DNA from: Umezawaea sp042738955
Lineage (GTDB): Bacteria; Actinomycetota; Actinomycetes; Mycobacteriales; Pseudonocardiaceae
Reading direction: 5' to 3'
Assembly: GCF_042738955.1 (NCBI RefSeq)
Contig: NZ_JBHYHC010000040.1
Coordinates: 10,315 to 74,314, forward strand
DNA: 64,000 nt
A program made the translations under genes and the position numbers. Below, one piece after another: positions 36,301-44,375 of the stretch (the stretch's first letter is position 1; every line of letters starts with the position of its first letter). The notes under the pieces are model-generated. The model searched no databases, was not told the origin of the DNA, and saw only the letters and a program-made list of their open reading frames with translations.

Positions 36301-39300
36301 CGTAGGCGTGCTCGGTGCTCGGGCTCTGCGAGCGGTCCCGGCCCGGCGCCCACGTCTTCACGACGCGGCCCAGCGGGTCGTACGCCGACTCGCTGCGCTT
36401 GCCGTTGGTGTCGACGACGACGGTCGGCTCACCCCACGCGGGCTCGTACTCCGTGGTCGACGTCTGGTCCAGCGGGTTGGTCGTCGTCACCTTCGTGACC
36501 GGGCCGCCCGTGGTGGACGTGTACGACGTCCGGCTCTTCCTGCCGAACACGTCGGACGCCTCGGTCTGGCGACCGTAGACGTCGTAGACCGCGCGCCCGA
36601 CCGTCTTGAAGGTGGGCTGCCCGTTGGCCCACCCGCTCAGCTCCTCCCGCTTGGTCGGGTCACCGCGCAGCGGCGCCGCGCCGAGGGTCTCGCTGTCGTC
36701 GTAGTAGGTGCGCTCGACATCGACCAGGTCCGCGGGCATGGTCGGCGTCTTGTCGCACGCGACCGCGACGGTCTCCTCCTGGTACTCCACGTCCAGGACA
36801 CCCGTGGCCGGGTTGTGCGAGTAGCTGTAGCGGGTGCAGGTGTCGTCGTTCGGGTTGGCCAGGTCGTGCAGCTGCTCGGTCCGCTGCAACAGGCCGTTGG
36901 CGTCGTAGACGTTGTTCGACCCGGTCTTGAGCTGCCCGCCGCCGGGGTGGACCTCCGTCTGGCGCACCGCGGACTCGCCGACCTTGTACGCCTTGGTCGT
37001 GCCCCAGCTGCGCACGCGGGTCGCGGTCGGCGCCGACACCCACGGGTCCGTGATGGACCGCTCGGTGACCTGCCCGCCCGCCTTGTCGTAGGTGATCCGC
37101 TCGCGTTCCGCGCCCGCGAGGTCGTTGCTGTCCTCGACGGCGACGCCGTTCGAGTCGACGACCTTGACGTCCTTCACACCGCCCGAGGCCGTCCTGTCCT
37201 CGTCCATGCCCCGGTAGTAGAGGACCTCGGCCTGCTCGCGCTCACCGGTCGACGCGCCCTTGAGCGTGCGGACGCGGTCGTAGCCGCGCCACTGCGACCA
37301 GGTCTTGCGCTCGGCCGGGATCAGGCCGTCCTCCTCGTCGTGGTGCCACGCCGGGGTGCCGACGTAGTCCAGGTGCGTGACCTCCGGCGCGAGGCCGGTC
37401 GTCAGGTCCTTCTCGGTCACGTCGGACACCACGTACTTGTGGAACCAGTCGGTGCGCTCCTTGGACAGGTCGTCCAGCGAGTCCGGCGTCCACTTGAGGG
37501 GGTGGCACCGCTTCGCGTTGGCGTCCTGCGAGGGCAGGTTCGACGGCGCGGCGCACTCCTTCGGCAGGTAGGTCACCGCCAGCTCGCCGCCGGTCTCCGA
37601 CCTGATCGCCTTCATCCGCCACCAGTTCATCGGCGGGATGCCGTCGATGCCGTCCACGCGGTTGGCCATCTGCTGGCCGTCGAAGGTGACGGCTGGCAGC
37701 GTGACGGTGCCGCCGACGAGCCCGGTGCGCTGGATCGACGCGAGCCACATGCCCGCCCGCGTGCCGTCACCGGGTGCGGGGAAGCTGTGCGTCAGCGTCC
37801 AGGAGTCCACGTCCTTGGGGGCGGTGGAGTTCCACACCTTCGTGGTGACCTTCGCCAGCCGCTTCTGCGTCCAGAACGTCGGCGTGTACTTGGTGCCGCA
37901 GTTCGTGGTGCTCGCGCACTGCTGGTCCAGCGGGGTGTCCGGCCAGTTCTGCGGCTGCGTCGTGACGCACTGCGTGCCGGGGATGCACCGGTCGGCCACG
38001 GTGAACGCGACCTGGGCGATCGGGGGAGTGGTGTACACCGCGCCGTCGCGCTGCCCGTACTCGATCCGCTCCAGGTACCCGTCCCGCACGTAGTTGCTGA
38101 CCTTGGTGGCGGTCAGGTTGCGGGAGTAGTTGTTGGTCTCCTTCTGGTAGAAGTAGCTCATCGTGCTGCCGTGGGCGTCGACCACGTAGTCGAGGTTCCA
38201 GCGCCACGCCTGCGTGCAGTAGGACGTGTCGAACGTGCTCTGGCGGCACGGTTCGCCTGCCTGGTTGCCGAAGACGGGGACCGTCCAGGTGGAGTTCGTC
38301 GCCTGCTTGCCGGAGACCCACCCCGGCAGCTTGTGCAGGCCGAAGAAGTACTGGACGCCGTCCTTGGACGTGATCTTCCACGACTCGCCGTCGTTGTCCC
38401 CGTTGTCGGTGCCGGTGACCCGCTCGATCTTCGAGCCGTCGTCGTTGCGCAGCCGCCACGCGCCGGTCGCGTCGTCGCGCACCAGCTCGCCGCCGGTGCC
38501 GTTGAGCGACAGCGTGGCGTTGTCCGTGCGCCAGCACAGGTCGCCGGTCTTCTTGGTGGTGCTGCTGTCCTTGAGGTCGGAGGCGCACCCGGTGTACCGG
38601 CGCTCGATGTAGCCGCCGGGGTTGAAGTCGAAGCCCTCGCCGACCCAGCTCGGCTGGTTGTTCGTGGCCGAGGTGCGGGCGTCGACGTTGCCGGACGAGT
38701 ACGACAGCGACAGGTCCGGGTCGGGGCCCTCCAGCGCGGGCGGCACGCCCATGTCGTACTGCCAGGTGAAGTCGCCGGAGGACGCGCCGGTCGACCACGT
38801 CGACCCCGGCGACAGCGAGGACGCCTGGTAGTCGCCCGCCCCGGAGGAAGCCGCGGCGGTGACGGCGAACAGCTGCTTGTCGTTGCTCGGCGCGACCTCC
38901 GCGGTCAGGGTGCCGGAACCGTCGTTGGTGGTGTGGACCGGGGTCGCCTGGCAGTCGGCCTTGTCCGGCGAGGTCAGCGCGCAGTCGGGCAGCGCGGCCA
39001 GCCGGAGCCGGGAGGCCCAGTCGCCGCCGTACGCGTCGCGGAAGCCGGAGTAGTCGACGGCGACCTTCAGCGGCTCGTCCTTCGCGCCCGCGAGCCGGAA
39101 CACCGGCCCGTCGAGCCTGCGGTCGAGCACCTCGACCCGGATCGCCTTGTCGGCAGAGGTTTTCGCGTCCGCCGTGCGCGTCACGGTGATCGGTCCCGCG
39201 GACGCTTGTTGCGAGCTCAGCTTGGCGTCGGTGATGGAGGCCGCGGGCCAGGAGATCGCGGGCGACCCCTTGAGCGCCTTCTCCTCCGCGGCGTCGGGTT

Positions 39301-39460
39301 CGGACGACTGGGCCGCCGCCGCCGTGACGGGTGTGGACTTCTCGGTGGACGCCGACCACTCGGGTTCGGCCTGTGCGCTCGGCGGGATCGCTGTGACGAG
39401 ACCGGCGGCTACCACAGCGGCTATCGCCGCACCGGCCCATCTGCGAGATCTGGGTGTCAT
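33329..39460 (-). CDS. Secreted RHS/YD-repeat polymorphic toxin
   Basis: 2043 residues. ATG 39460 is preceded by GGGAGGG; an in-frame GTG at 39475 is less likely. Sec signal peptide (RWAGAAIAAVVAAGLVTAIP, ending SAQA). Residues 250-700 resemble an SpvB-like region (LSYSSGNVDARTS); about 850-1750 are YD repeats (YDPLGRVVKTW, YDLLGREVKTTD, YDEVGRQTAVHEG). The RHS hallmark ends near residue 1785 (YAYANNNPVTYSDPDGRFW). The variable tail has an amphipathic Lys/Trp/Val-rich segment (about 1795-1930) and a final ~105-residue domain with MWRLPKGTHLPEGLDWVK and GHHTIYATRKMPFDEY. From memory this last pattern resembles Tse2-like ADP-ribosyltransferase toxins; unproven. Likely contact-dependent or secreted antibacterial toxin. 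Confidence 0.92.
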   Translation of the reverse strand: MTPRSRRWAGAAIAAVVAAGLVTAIPPSAQAEPEWSASTEKSTPVTAAAAQSSEPDAAEEKALKGSPAISWPAASITDAKLSSQQASAGPITVTRTADAKTSADKAIRVEVLDRRLDGPVFRLAGAKDEPLKVAVDYSGFRDAYGGDWASRLRLAALPDCALTSPDKADCQATPVHTTNDGSGTLTAEVAPSNDKQLFAVTAAASSGAGDYQASSLSPGSTWSTGASSGDFTWQYDMGVPPALEGPDPDLSLSYSSGNVDARTSATNNQPSWVGEGFDFNPGGYIERRYTGCASDLKDSSTTKKTGDLCWRTDNATLSLNGTGGELVRDDATGAWRLRNDDGSKIERVTGTDNGDNDGESWKITSKDGVQYFFGLHKLPGWVSGKQATNSTWTVPVFGNQAGEPCRQSTFDTSYCTQAWRWNLDYVVDAHGSTMSYFYQKETNNYSRNLTATKVSNYVRDGYLERIEYGQRDGAVYTTPPIAQVAFTVADRCIPGTQCVTTQPQNWPDTPLDQQCASTTNCGTKYTPTFWTQKRLAKVTTKVWNSTAPKDVDSWTLTHSFPAPGDGTRAGMWLASIQRTGLVGGTVTLPAVTFDGQQMANRVDGIDGIPPMNWWRMKAIRSETGGELAVTYLPKECAAPSNLPSQDANAKRCHPLKWTPDSLDDLSKERTDWFHKYVVSDVTEKDLTTGLAPEVTHLDYVGTPAWHHDEEDGLIPAERKTWSQWRGYDRVRTLKGASTGEREQAEVLYYRGMDEDRTASGGVKDVKVVDSNGVAVEDSNDLAGAERERITYDKAGGQVTERSITDPWVSAPTATRVRSWGTTKAYKVGESAVRQTEVHPGGGQLKTGSNNVYDANGLLQRTEQLHDLANPNDDTCTRYSYSHNPATGVLDVEYQEETVAVACDKTPTMPADLVDVERTYYDDSETLGAAPLRGDPTKREELSGWANGQPTFKTVGRAVYDVYGRQTEASDVFGRKSRTSYTSTTGGPVTKVTTTNPLDQTSTTEYEPAWGEPTVVVDTNGKRSESAYDPLGRVVKTWAPGRDRSQSPSTEHAYVVRTNGANTVTNRTLQPDGGYVTDIDLFDGQMRQRQSQDPAPGGGRVVTDTIHDARGLEIKTNGPYYNDAPPGTDVVVPDEAALPAQTVFEYDGQDRLTAEVFKVEGVEKWRTTHSYSGNRYDMDPPDGDTPTSKFMDAEGRLVELRQYKGNSPTGDYDATKYTYTQHGQLETVTDAAGNVWRQEYDLLGREVKTTDPDRGVTETTYNEGDQVATRKDARGTVLAFAYDEVGRQTAVHEGSLSGPKRLEWTFDKLADGTSVPGVPVSSTRYVGGNAYKQEVTGVDAGNRPTGLKITVPTSEGKLAGEYRFATTYRPDGEVAEATLPAAGGLAEEKLTYGYNSAGLPTTLTGKTSYVTGTTYTPYSEPQQVTLSAGGKWVKRSAEYEIGTRRLTRTVTERETTGRVVANTSFSYDQAGNITRLRNQPGSDTAEPADTQCFKQDYLRRMTDAWTPADGDCATAPASSALGGPAPYRHAWTYDKAGNRTGETKVGADGLATASTYTYPAPGQARPHGVQKITTTGPAGTKVDEFGYDATGNTTGRKIGAAPGQVLEWDAEGQLTKVTEGSKVTSYVNDAEGDRLLRKDSKGTTLYLGTTEVLLTSAGALEGTRHYVHDDETVAVRTSDDRLHWLDPNHVGTAELSIDAETQAVTRRRTDPFGGARGATPTTWPSQQGFVGGTIDADTGLTQLGERAYDPVRGRFASADPEIDFGEPQQLNAYAYANNNPVTYSDPDGRFWVVIARVVVTRVLVPVVKRFVVPVLKKVGSWVAKKVWSGLAWLGRKLGIAWSWVVKTVRSFVVKLVRVWIPKLIKKIQKSKIWKEAKKLAKKIGKKFVHYVKKGINKVKQLWKKAKEKVKERKKPRKKQKEKAKEPTPELVAIGKNTTTGPQVVRDTDFERVGDDVLPQNGKARPKGTSTYDTEENLRKNVGGAMWRLPKGTHLPEGLDWVKDDDPKGHHTIYATRKMPFDEYKAKIEGLPWEYVKKVKKDKGD

Positions 39461-39983
39461 GCAGTGCCCTCCCACGCATGTTCACGACTCAGGCATGACT
39501 GCCTGGGAGGAATACTCGGGGTGGGCAGAACGGGCAGACACACCTTTCCCCGTGGGTTGAAGTTCTTCCGTTCCGCCGGGGTTCATGCGCTTTGCGCCGA
39601 TTTGCCCGAATGCGCCCGGTCGGCTCAGCGATCCTCGGGTCCGATCGCGCAGTCGGGGGATCGGCGGCGGTTCGAGGGGGTGGAAATGCCTTCGGGATGC
39701 CGAAGTTCACGGTTGCTCGGCCGCTCGAAGGTAAGCGCTTTCCGCTGCTGGGCGATTCCACGCCGTGGCGGTGCGAAAGGGCCGCTCTCCCATCGTGCTC
39801 ACGACACTGCGGTGCTCGGAGTGCTGGTACAGCACGATGCGGTCGTTCCCCGTGAAGTGACTCCCGCGACCGGGAGTCGCCCGACATCCGGACCTGGCCC
39901 GGACGGCGGTGACGACGTCGGCCCCGTTCCGCCGGGAGCGAAACGGGGGTTTCGGGGTGGGGCGTGGGTGTCAGGATGGTGGG
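39461..39983. other. 523-bp intergenic region with hairpins, no gene
   Basis: It separates the leftward RHS gene from the rightward XRE regulator. No frame here has ribosome site, coding bias and homology together; the apparent 87-residue frame at 39592 looks random. Inverted repeats: CATCGTGCT (39791-39799) / AGCACGATG (39831-39839), and GACTCCCG (39859-39866) / CGGGAGTC (39871-39878) with a 4-base loop. The region is less GC-rich near the RHS start, fitting a promoter, but I cannot fix the -10/-35 boxes. Confidence 0.6.
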
Positions 39984-40316
39984 ATGGCGGACATCCTTCC
40001 CTTCCACCGCGAGCAGACCTCCGAGCCGGAGCCGTTGTGGCGCGAGGTACTGGGGCGGAGCCTGCGGTCCACCCGTGAGGAGCAGGGTGGGCGGTTGGTG
40101 GACGTGGCCGAGAAGGCCGGGATCTCGCCGCAGTACCTGTCGGAGATCGAGCGCGGGCGCAAGGAGCCGTCCAGCGAGATGATCGCGGCGGTCACCGGAG
40201 CGCTCGGGGTCGAGCTTGCGGACCTGCTGACCGGGATCGCGGGCACGGTTCGGCGGCGGGGCACGGATCTCGCCGTGGGGCGGCGTCCGACGGGACCCGT
40301 GCTGCTCGCCGCGTGA
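39984..40316 (+). CDS. XRE-family regulator, ClgR-like
   Basis: 110 residues. The central HTH (DVAEKAGISPQYLSEIERGR, then KEPSSEMIAAVTGALGVEL) matches the ClgR type that controls clp protease genes in actinobacteria. ATG 39984 is preceded by AGGA with 7-base spacing; the open frame upstream has no homology. It converges on two clpP-type genes, and its frame ends only 4 bp before their stop. Regulation of those genes is therefore likely, although I did not find a clear ClgR box upstream of them. The Ala-rich C-terminus (GPVLLAA) resembles a ClpXP-recognised tail, as known for ClgR; inference. Confidence 0.82.
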   Translation: MADILPFHREQTSEPEPLWREVLGRSLRSTREEQGGRLVDVAEKAGISPQYLSEIERGRKEPSSEMIAAVTGALGVELADLLTGIAGTVRRRGTDLAVGRRPTGPVLLAA

Positions 40317-40320
40317 GGGG

Positions 40321-40911
40321 TCACGGCCTGCGGTCGAGGACGTGGTCGGCCAGGCCGTAGGCGACGGCGCTCCCGGCGTCGAACACCCGGTCGCGGTCGG
40401 TGTCGTGCCGCAGGTCCTCGACGTCGCGGCCGGTGTGCTTCGACAGGATCTCCTCCAACTGGGTTCGCACCCGCACCACCTCGTCGGCCTGGAGGATCAG
40501 GTCCGGGATCGTGCCGCGGCCCTGCGCCGCGGGCTGGTGCAGCACCACGCGGGTGTGCGGCAGCACGAAGCGGTGGCCCGGTTCGCCCGCCGCCAGCAGC
40601 ACCGCGCCCGCCGCGACGGCCTGGCCGACGCACGTCGTCGCGACCGGGGCCCGGATGAAGCTCATGGTGTCGTACAGCGCGAGCATCGCGGACGGGTCGC
40701 CGCCCTCGGAGTTGATGTACAGGTTGATCTCCCGCTCCGGGCTGTCCGCCTCCAGGTGCAGGAGCTGCGCGATCAGCGCGTTGGCCACGCCGGAGTCGAT
40801 CGCGGTGCCGAGGTAGACGATCCGCTCGGACAGCAGGTGCGAGTAGACGTCCATGATCCGCTCGCCGCCCGCGTTGCGGGTGATGACGTTGGGGATGGTG
40901 TACGTGCTCAT
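40321..40911 (-). CDS. ClpP-family protein lacking the catalytic serine (ClpR-like)
   Basis: 196 residues with the full ClpP fold: INLYINSEGGDPSAMLALYD, catalytic-region His in VVLHQPAAQGRG, and the Asp region DTDRDRVFDAGSAVAYGLAD. However, where ClpP has GQAASMG, this protein reads GQAVAAG, so Ala100 replaces the nucleophilic Ser. It should not cleave peptides itself; like plastid/cyanobacterial ClpR it could form mixed rings with an active subunit. Its ATG overlaps the stop of the upstream clpP by 4 bases (ATGA), strong evidence that the two subunits are made together. Confidence 0.88.
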   Translation of the reverse strand: MSTYTIPNVITRNAGGERIMDVYSHLLSERIVYLGTAIDSGVANALIAQLLHLEADSPEREINLYINSEGGDPSAMLALYDTMSFIRAPVATTCVGQAVAAGAVLLAAGEPGHRFVLPHTRVVLHQPAAQGRGTIPDLILQADEVVRVRTQLEEILSKHTGRDVEDLRHDTDRDRVFDAGSAVAYGLADHVLDRRP

Positions 40912-41528
40912 GCGCGCGCTCCGATCGACGAGTGCAGGCCGAGGCCGTGGGTGCGCACCGGCACGACCTGGTCGAGCCCGGTGACGACGTGGTCGATGAA
41001 CCCGTACTCGCGGGCCTGCTCCGTGGTGAACCAGCGGTCGTGCAGCGAGTCGGTGAAGATCCGCTCGATCGGCTGCCCGGTGTCCTCGGCGATCAGCCCC
41101 AGCACCGTGTCCCGCGTGTGCCGCAGGTCGTCCGCCTGCACCTGCACCTCCACGGCCGACCCGCCGATCCCCGCCGACCCCTGGTGCATCAGGATGCGGG
41201 CGTGGGGCAGCGCGAACCGCTTGCCGGGCGTCCCCGCGGACAGCAGGAACTGCCCCGCGCTGCACGCCAGCCCCAACGCCAGCGTCGCCACGTCGCACGG
41301 CACGAGCCGCATCACGTCGCGAATCGCCAACATCGCGGGCACGGACCCGCCAGGCGAGTGGATCCACAACGCGATGTCCTTGCCAGGATCATCACTCGCG
41401 AGGGACAGCATCTGCGTGGCGAGCACCGTCCCGTTGTCGTCGTCGAGCCCCCCGTCGAGCACCAGCACCCGCTGACTGAGGAACCGCTCCCGAAGCCGGT
41501 GGTCGAACATCTTCTCGTCATTGCCCAT
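40908..41528 (-). CDS. clpP: ATP-dependent Clp protease proteolytic subunit
   Basis: 206 residues. The catalytic triad is complete: Ser90 in GLACSAGQFLLSAG, His in ILMHQGSAGIGG, and Asp in SLHDRWFTTEQAREYGFID. It would degrade proteins unfolded by ClpX/ClpC in the cytoplasm. ATG 41528 lies 56 bp downstream of the NB-ARC/TPR gene on the same strand and is translationally coupled to the serine-less paralogue. A clpP pair of this kind is probably not the housekeeping clpP1P2 operon, because no clpX follows. Confidence 0.92.
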   Translation of the reverse strand: MGNDEKMFDHRLRERFLSQRVLVLDGGLDDDNGTVLATQMLSLASDDPGKDIALWIHSPGGSVPAMLAIRDVMRLVPCDVATLALGLACSAGQFLLSAGTPGKRFALPHARILMHQGSAGIGGSAVEVQVQADDLRHTRDTVLGLIAEDTGQPIERIFTDSLHDRWFTTEQAREYGFIDHVVTGLDQVVPVRTHGLGLHSSIGARA

Positions 41529-41584
41529 GCCCTGACCTTGCCGCCCGACCAGGGATTCACGGGTGCCTCGCTGCTGTGAGCAGA

Positions 41585-43939
41585 TCAGCTCTCGGCAGTA
41601 CCGCTGCCGGGTTGCGTCGGCGCGTTCTCGATGTTCGACCGGATCGTCCTGGTCAGACGGTGGTCGGGCCCCAGCACCCGCTCGGCGTCGTCGAGCGTCG
41701 CCTCGAACAGGCGAACGGCTCGGCTGAGATCACCGGCGGACCAGTAGGCGCTCGCCAGGTTGTTGCGCGAGCCGAGCGTGTGGGGGTGGTGGGGTCCCAG
41801 CACTCGTTCGCGGTCGGCCACAACCGCTTCGTGCAGTGGGATCGCGCGGCCGAGATCGCCTGCGGACTCGTATCCGCTGGCCAGGTTGTTCCGCGCGCTC
41901 AGGGAGAACGGGTGGTCGGGTCCGAGCGCCCGCACGCACTCGGCGAGCGCCGCCTCCAGCAGGGGGATCGCGCGGTCGAGGTCACCTGCCGCCCACTGGG
42001 AGTAGGCCACGTTGTTGCGCGAGCCGAGAGTGTCGGGGTGGTCGGGGCCCAGCACGCGTTGGCGATCGGCCAAAACGGCTTCGTACAGCGGGATCGCGCG
42101 GGTGAGGTCACCTGCGGACTCGTACGCGCCTGCCAGGTTGTTGCGGGAGCCCAGCGTGAGCGGATGGTCGAGACCCAACACCCGTTCGCAGTCGGTGAGC
42201 GTCGCCTCCTGCAGGGGAATGGCGCGGGTGAGGTCACCCGCGGACTCGTAGGCGTTGGCGAGGTTGGTCCTCGAGATGAGCGTGCTCAGGTGGTCGGGGC
42301 CCAGTACTCGTTCGCGCTCGGCCAGGATCGACTCGTGCAGTGGGATCGCGCGGGCGAAGTCGCCCGCCGACTGGTGGGCCTCCGCGAGATTGCTCCGCGA
42401 GGTCAGGGTGCTGGGGTGGTTCGGGCCCAGCACTCGTTCGCTGTCGGCGAGCGCGGCCGCGTACAGCGAGATCGCACGGGCCAGGTCGCCCGCCGCCCGG
42501 TAGGCGTGGGCGAGGTTGTTCCGGGACGTCAGCGTGGCCGGGTGGTCGGGGCCGTGGAGGCGGTGGCGGCCGTCGGCGGCGCGGGTGTGCAGGGTGATGG
42601 CCGACGTGGTGTCGCCCTGGTCGTCGAGGTACAGGCCCACGTGGTCGGCGAGGTCGCAGTGTGCTCCGACGTCGGCGTCGGGAGGTGTGTGGTCGAGGAG
42701 TGCTCGTGCGTGGGGTAGCACCGTGTGGAAGGCGGGCCAATCGGCGGGAAGGCGGGGATCGGCCTTGGCGAGCGCGGTTGAGAGAGCGGCGGCCGTGGTG
42801 GCACAAGCCTGGGCGATGTCGGTCGGGAGGCGGTGGGGGTCCGTCGGGTCCGGGGTGCGGGTGACGGCCTGGACCAGGCGGTGGACGGAGATGGCGTCGG
42901 CGTCGAGGGTGATCATGGAGTACGCGGCCAGTCTGCCCAGGGCGTGCACGGTGTCGGGGTCGGCGGTCGCGACCAGGTGGCGGGGGATGGTGTCCGGGGC
43001 GCACCAGGCCAGGCGGCGGAGCAGGTCGCCCGCCAGGGGAGTGGTGGTGAGGGCGTCGAGGGTGACGTGCCAGACGCGGGCCATGGTGCGGTGGGCGTCG
43101 GTGCCCTCGGCGGTGGCGGTGAACATCTTGGCGGGGTAGTGGGCCAGCAGGTCCAGGTACGCGGTCGGGGTGATGCGGGTCTGGGCCAGGTAGGCGGCCG
43201 CCTGCTCGACGGCGAGGGGGAGTCGGCCCACCTCCTCGCACAGGCGGTCGGCGTCCGTCAGATCGGCGGTCGGCCAGTCGGTGCGCACCACGCGGGTCAG
43301 GAGGTCGAGCGCTTCCGCGGGGGTCAGCACGTCGAGGGAGATGGTGTCGATGCCGCGCCAGCCGGTCGCCTGGCGTGAGGTGATCACGATGGTGCCGGTG
43401 CGGACGCGGTCCAGGAGACCGGTCGCGTCGGCGGGGGTGGTGAGGTTGTCCAGCACCAGCAGCCAGTCCTGGTGGGTGGCGAGCCAGCGCACCGCGAGTT
43501 CGGCGCGCTGCTCCGAGGGCAGGTCGGCGGTTTGGGGAGCCAGTGTGGTGGTGAGGGCGGCCAAGCCCGCGTCGATGGCGGCCGGGGAGTCGGCGGAGAT
43601 CCACCACGCCAGGGTGTAGCGGTCCTCGGTGAGGGCGGCGAACCGGCTCGCCACCGTGCTCTTGCCGACGCCGCCCAACCCGTGCACCGCGACCACGACC
43701 GCCCGGCCGGACGCGGTCACGGCCCGCTCCAAGCGCTCCAACTCGGTGGTCCGGCCCACGAACTGGCGTGGGCCCGCCGGGATCCGGTTCAGCGCGGGCG
43801 TCGAGGTGATCGACTCCATCACGGGCACGGATGAGCCGGTGACCAGGTCGCCCTCGACCCACGTGAGGTCCCGGCCCGCTTGCAGGACCTTGGCCTGTCC
43901 CGCCGCGTCCGCGTCTTGGACGACCCTGTCGCCGGTCAT
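41585..43939 (-). CDS. NB-ARC ATPase with C-terminal TPR array (STAND protein)
   Basis: 784 residues. A short N-terminal region (VLQAGRDLTWVEGD) is followed by an NB-ARC/NTPase domain: P-loop VHGLGGVGKST near residue 90-100, Walker B WLLVLDNL, TSRQ sensor and a winged-helix part. From about residue 470, seven perfect-length 42-residue TPRs follow (each like SRNNLAxAYxxAGDLxRAIP). STAND proteins are molecular switches; bacterial members act in signalling or as NLR-like antiphage sensors. No separate effector domain is fused here. The gene is directly upstream of the clpP pair (56 bp), which raises the possibility of a functional link. Confidence 0.9.
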   Translation of the reverse strand: MTGDRVVQDADAAGQAKVLQAGRDLTWVEGDLVTGSSVPVMESITSTPALNRIPAGPRQFVGRTTELERLERAVTASGRAVVVAVHGLGGVGKSTVASRFAALTEDRYTLAWWISADSPAAIDAGLAALTTTLAPQTADLPSEQRAELAVRWLATHQDWLLVLDNLTTPADATGLLDRVRTGTIVITSRQATGWRGIDTISLDVLTPAEALDLLTRVVRTDWPTADLTDADRLCEEVGRLPLAVEQAAAYLAQTRITPTAYLDLLAHYPAKMFTATAEGTDAHRTMARVWHVTLDALTTTPLAGDLLRRLAWCAPDTIPRHLVATADPDTVHALGRLAAYSMITLDADAISVHRLVQAVTRTPDPTDPHRLPTDIAQACATTAAALSTALAKADPRLPADWPAFHTVLPHARALLDHTPPDADVGAHCDLADHVGLYLDDQGDTTSAITLHTRAADGRHRLHGPDHPATLTSRNNLAHAYRAAGDLARAISLYAAALADSERVLGPNHPSTLTSRSNLAEAHQSAGDFARAIPLHESILAERERVLGPDHLSTLISRTNLANAYESAGDLTRAIPLQEATLTDCERVLGLDHPLTLGSRNNLAGAYESAGDLTRAIPLYEAVLADRQRVLGPDHPDTLGSRNNVAYSQWAAGDLDRAIPLLEAALAECVRALGPDHPFSLSARNNLASGYESAGDLGRAIPLHEAVVADRERVLGPHHPHTLGSRNNLASAYWSAGDLSRAVRLFEATLDDAERVLGPDHRLTRTIRSNIENAPTQPGSGTAES
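41651..42532 (-). repeat. Seven tandem 126-bp repeats encoding TPRs
   Basis: Seven consecutive units of exactly 126 bp code for 42-residue TPRs in the NB-ARC protein. DNA identity between units is high enough to be seen by eye (for example repeated forms of TCACCYGCGGACTCGTA on the + strand). The regularity suggests recent duplication or gene conversion. Confidence 0.85.
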
Positions 43940-44071
43940 CGATCACCGTCCTGTCAACGCCGTTGTGCGGCTGTCCGTTGGGAGCGTGAAGGTGTCCGGT
44001 CGGCGGGAGCCGGACGAGCGGGGCGCGGGTGAGGATCTTCTCAGTCCCCAACCACGAACGAGGAGCTGAGC

Positions 44072-44365
44072 GTGTTCATCGCCATTGTCGACTTCACCAC
44101 CGCCGTTGCCGACCGTCCTGCCGCCCTGGCCCACCTGGACGCCGAGCGGGAGCGGGTGCGGGCCATGGAGGGGAACCTGGCGTTTCGGGTGTGTGCGGTG
44201 GAAGGGGGTGGGGTGGCCGTCGTGCACGAGTGGGAGGACGAGGGGGCGTTCGCCGGTTACCTGGGGTCCGAGTCGTTCGCCCGGTTCGGGGAGGCGGTGC
44301 GGCCGTTGATGGTCGGGGCTCCGGTGAGTCGGCGGTTCCGGGCCGAACTGGTGACCGGCTCCTAG
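44072..44365 (+). CDS. Antibiotic biosynthesis monooxygenase (ABM) fold protein
   Basis: 97 residues, a single dimeric alpha-beta barrel domain: FIAIVDFTTA at the N-terminus, LAHLDAERERVRAMEGNLAF, then HEWEDEGAFAGYLGSESFAR. GTG 44072 follows AGGAG. ABM proteins include small cofactor-free monooxygenases, heme-degrading enzymes and proteins of unknown function; no specific activity can be read here. It starts a short rightward pair with the AraC regulator, 10 bp apart, and is divergent from the NB-ARC gene. Confidence 0.82.
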   Translation: MFIAIVDFTTAVADRPAALAHLDAERERVRAMEGNLAFRVCAVEGGGVAVVHEWEDEGAFAGYLGSESFARFGEAVRPLMVGAPVSRRFRAELVTGS

Positions 44366-44375
44366 GATCGGTGTC

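Noticed and set aside
39592..39855. An 87-residue frame in the RHS/XRE intergenic region
   Set aside because: No ribosome site, weak codon bias, and the hairpins lie within it; more likely a regulatory stretch.
33434..40078. A 2214-residue open frame on the + strand opposite the RHS gene
   Set aside because: It is an antisense shadow of a GC-rich gene: the RHS frame has signal peptide, YD repeats and motifs, whereas the + frame is Arg/Val/Leu-rich low-complexity with no homology.
41651..42532. The 126-bp tandem repeats as a CRISPR or satellite array
   Set aside because: They are in frame, with no unique spacers, and encode regular TPR helices.
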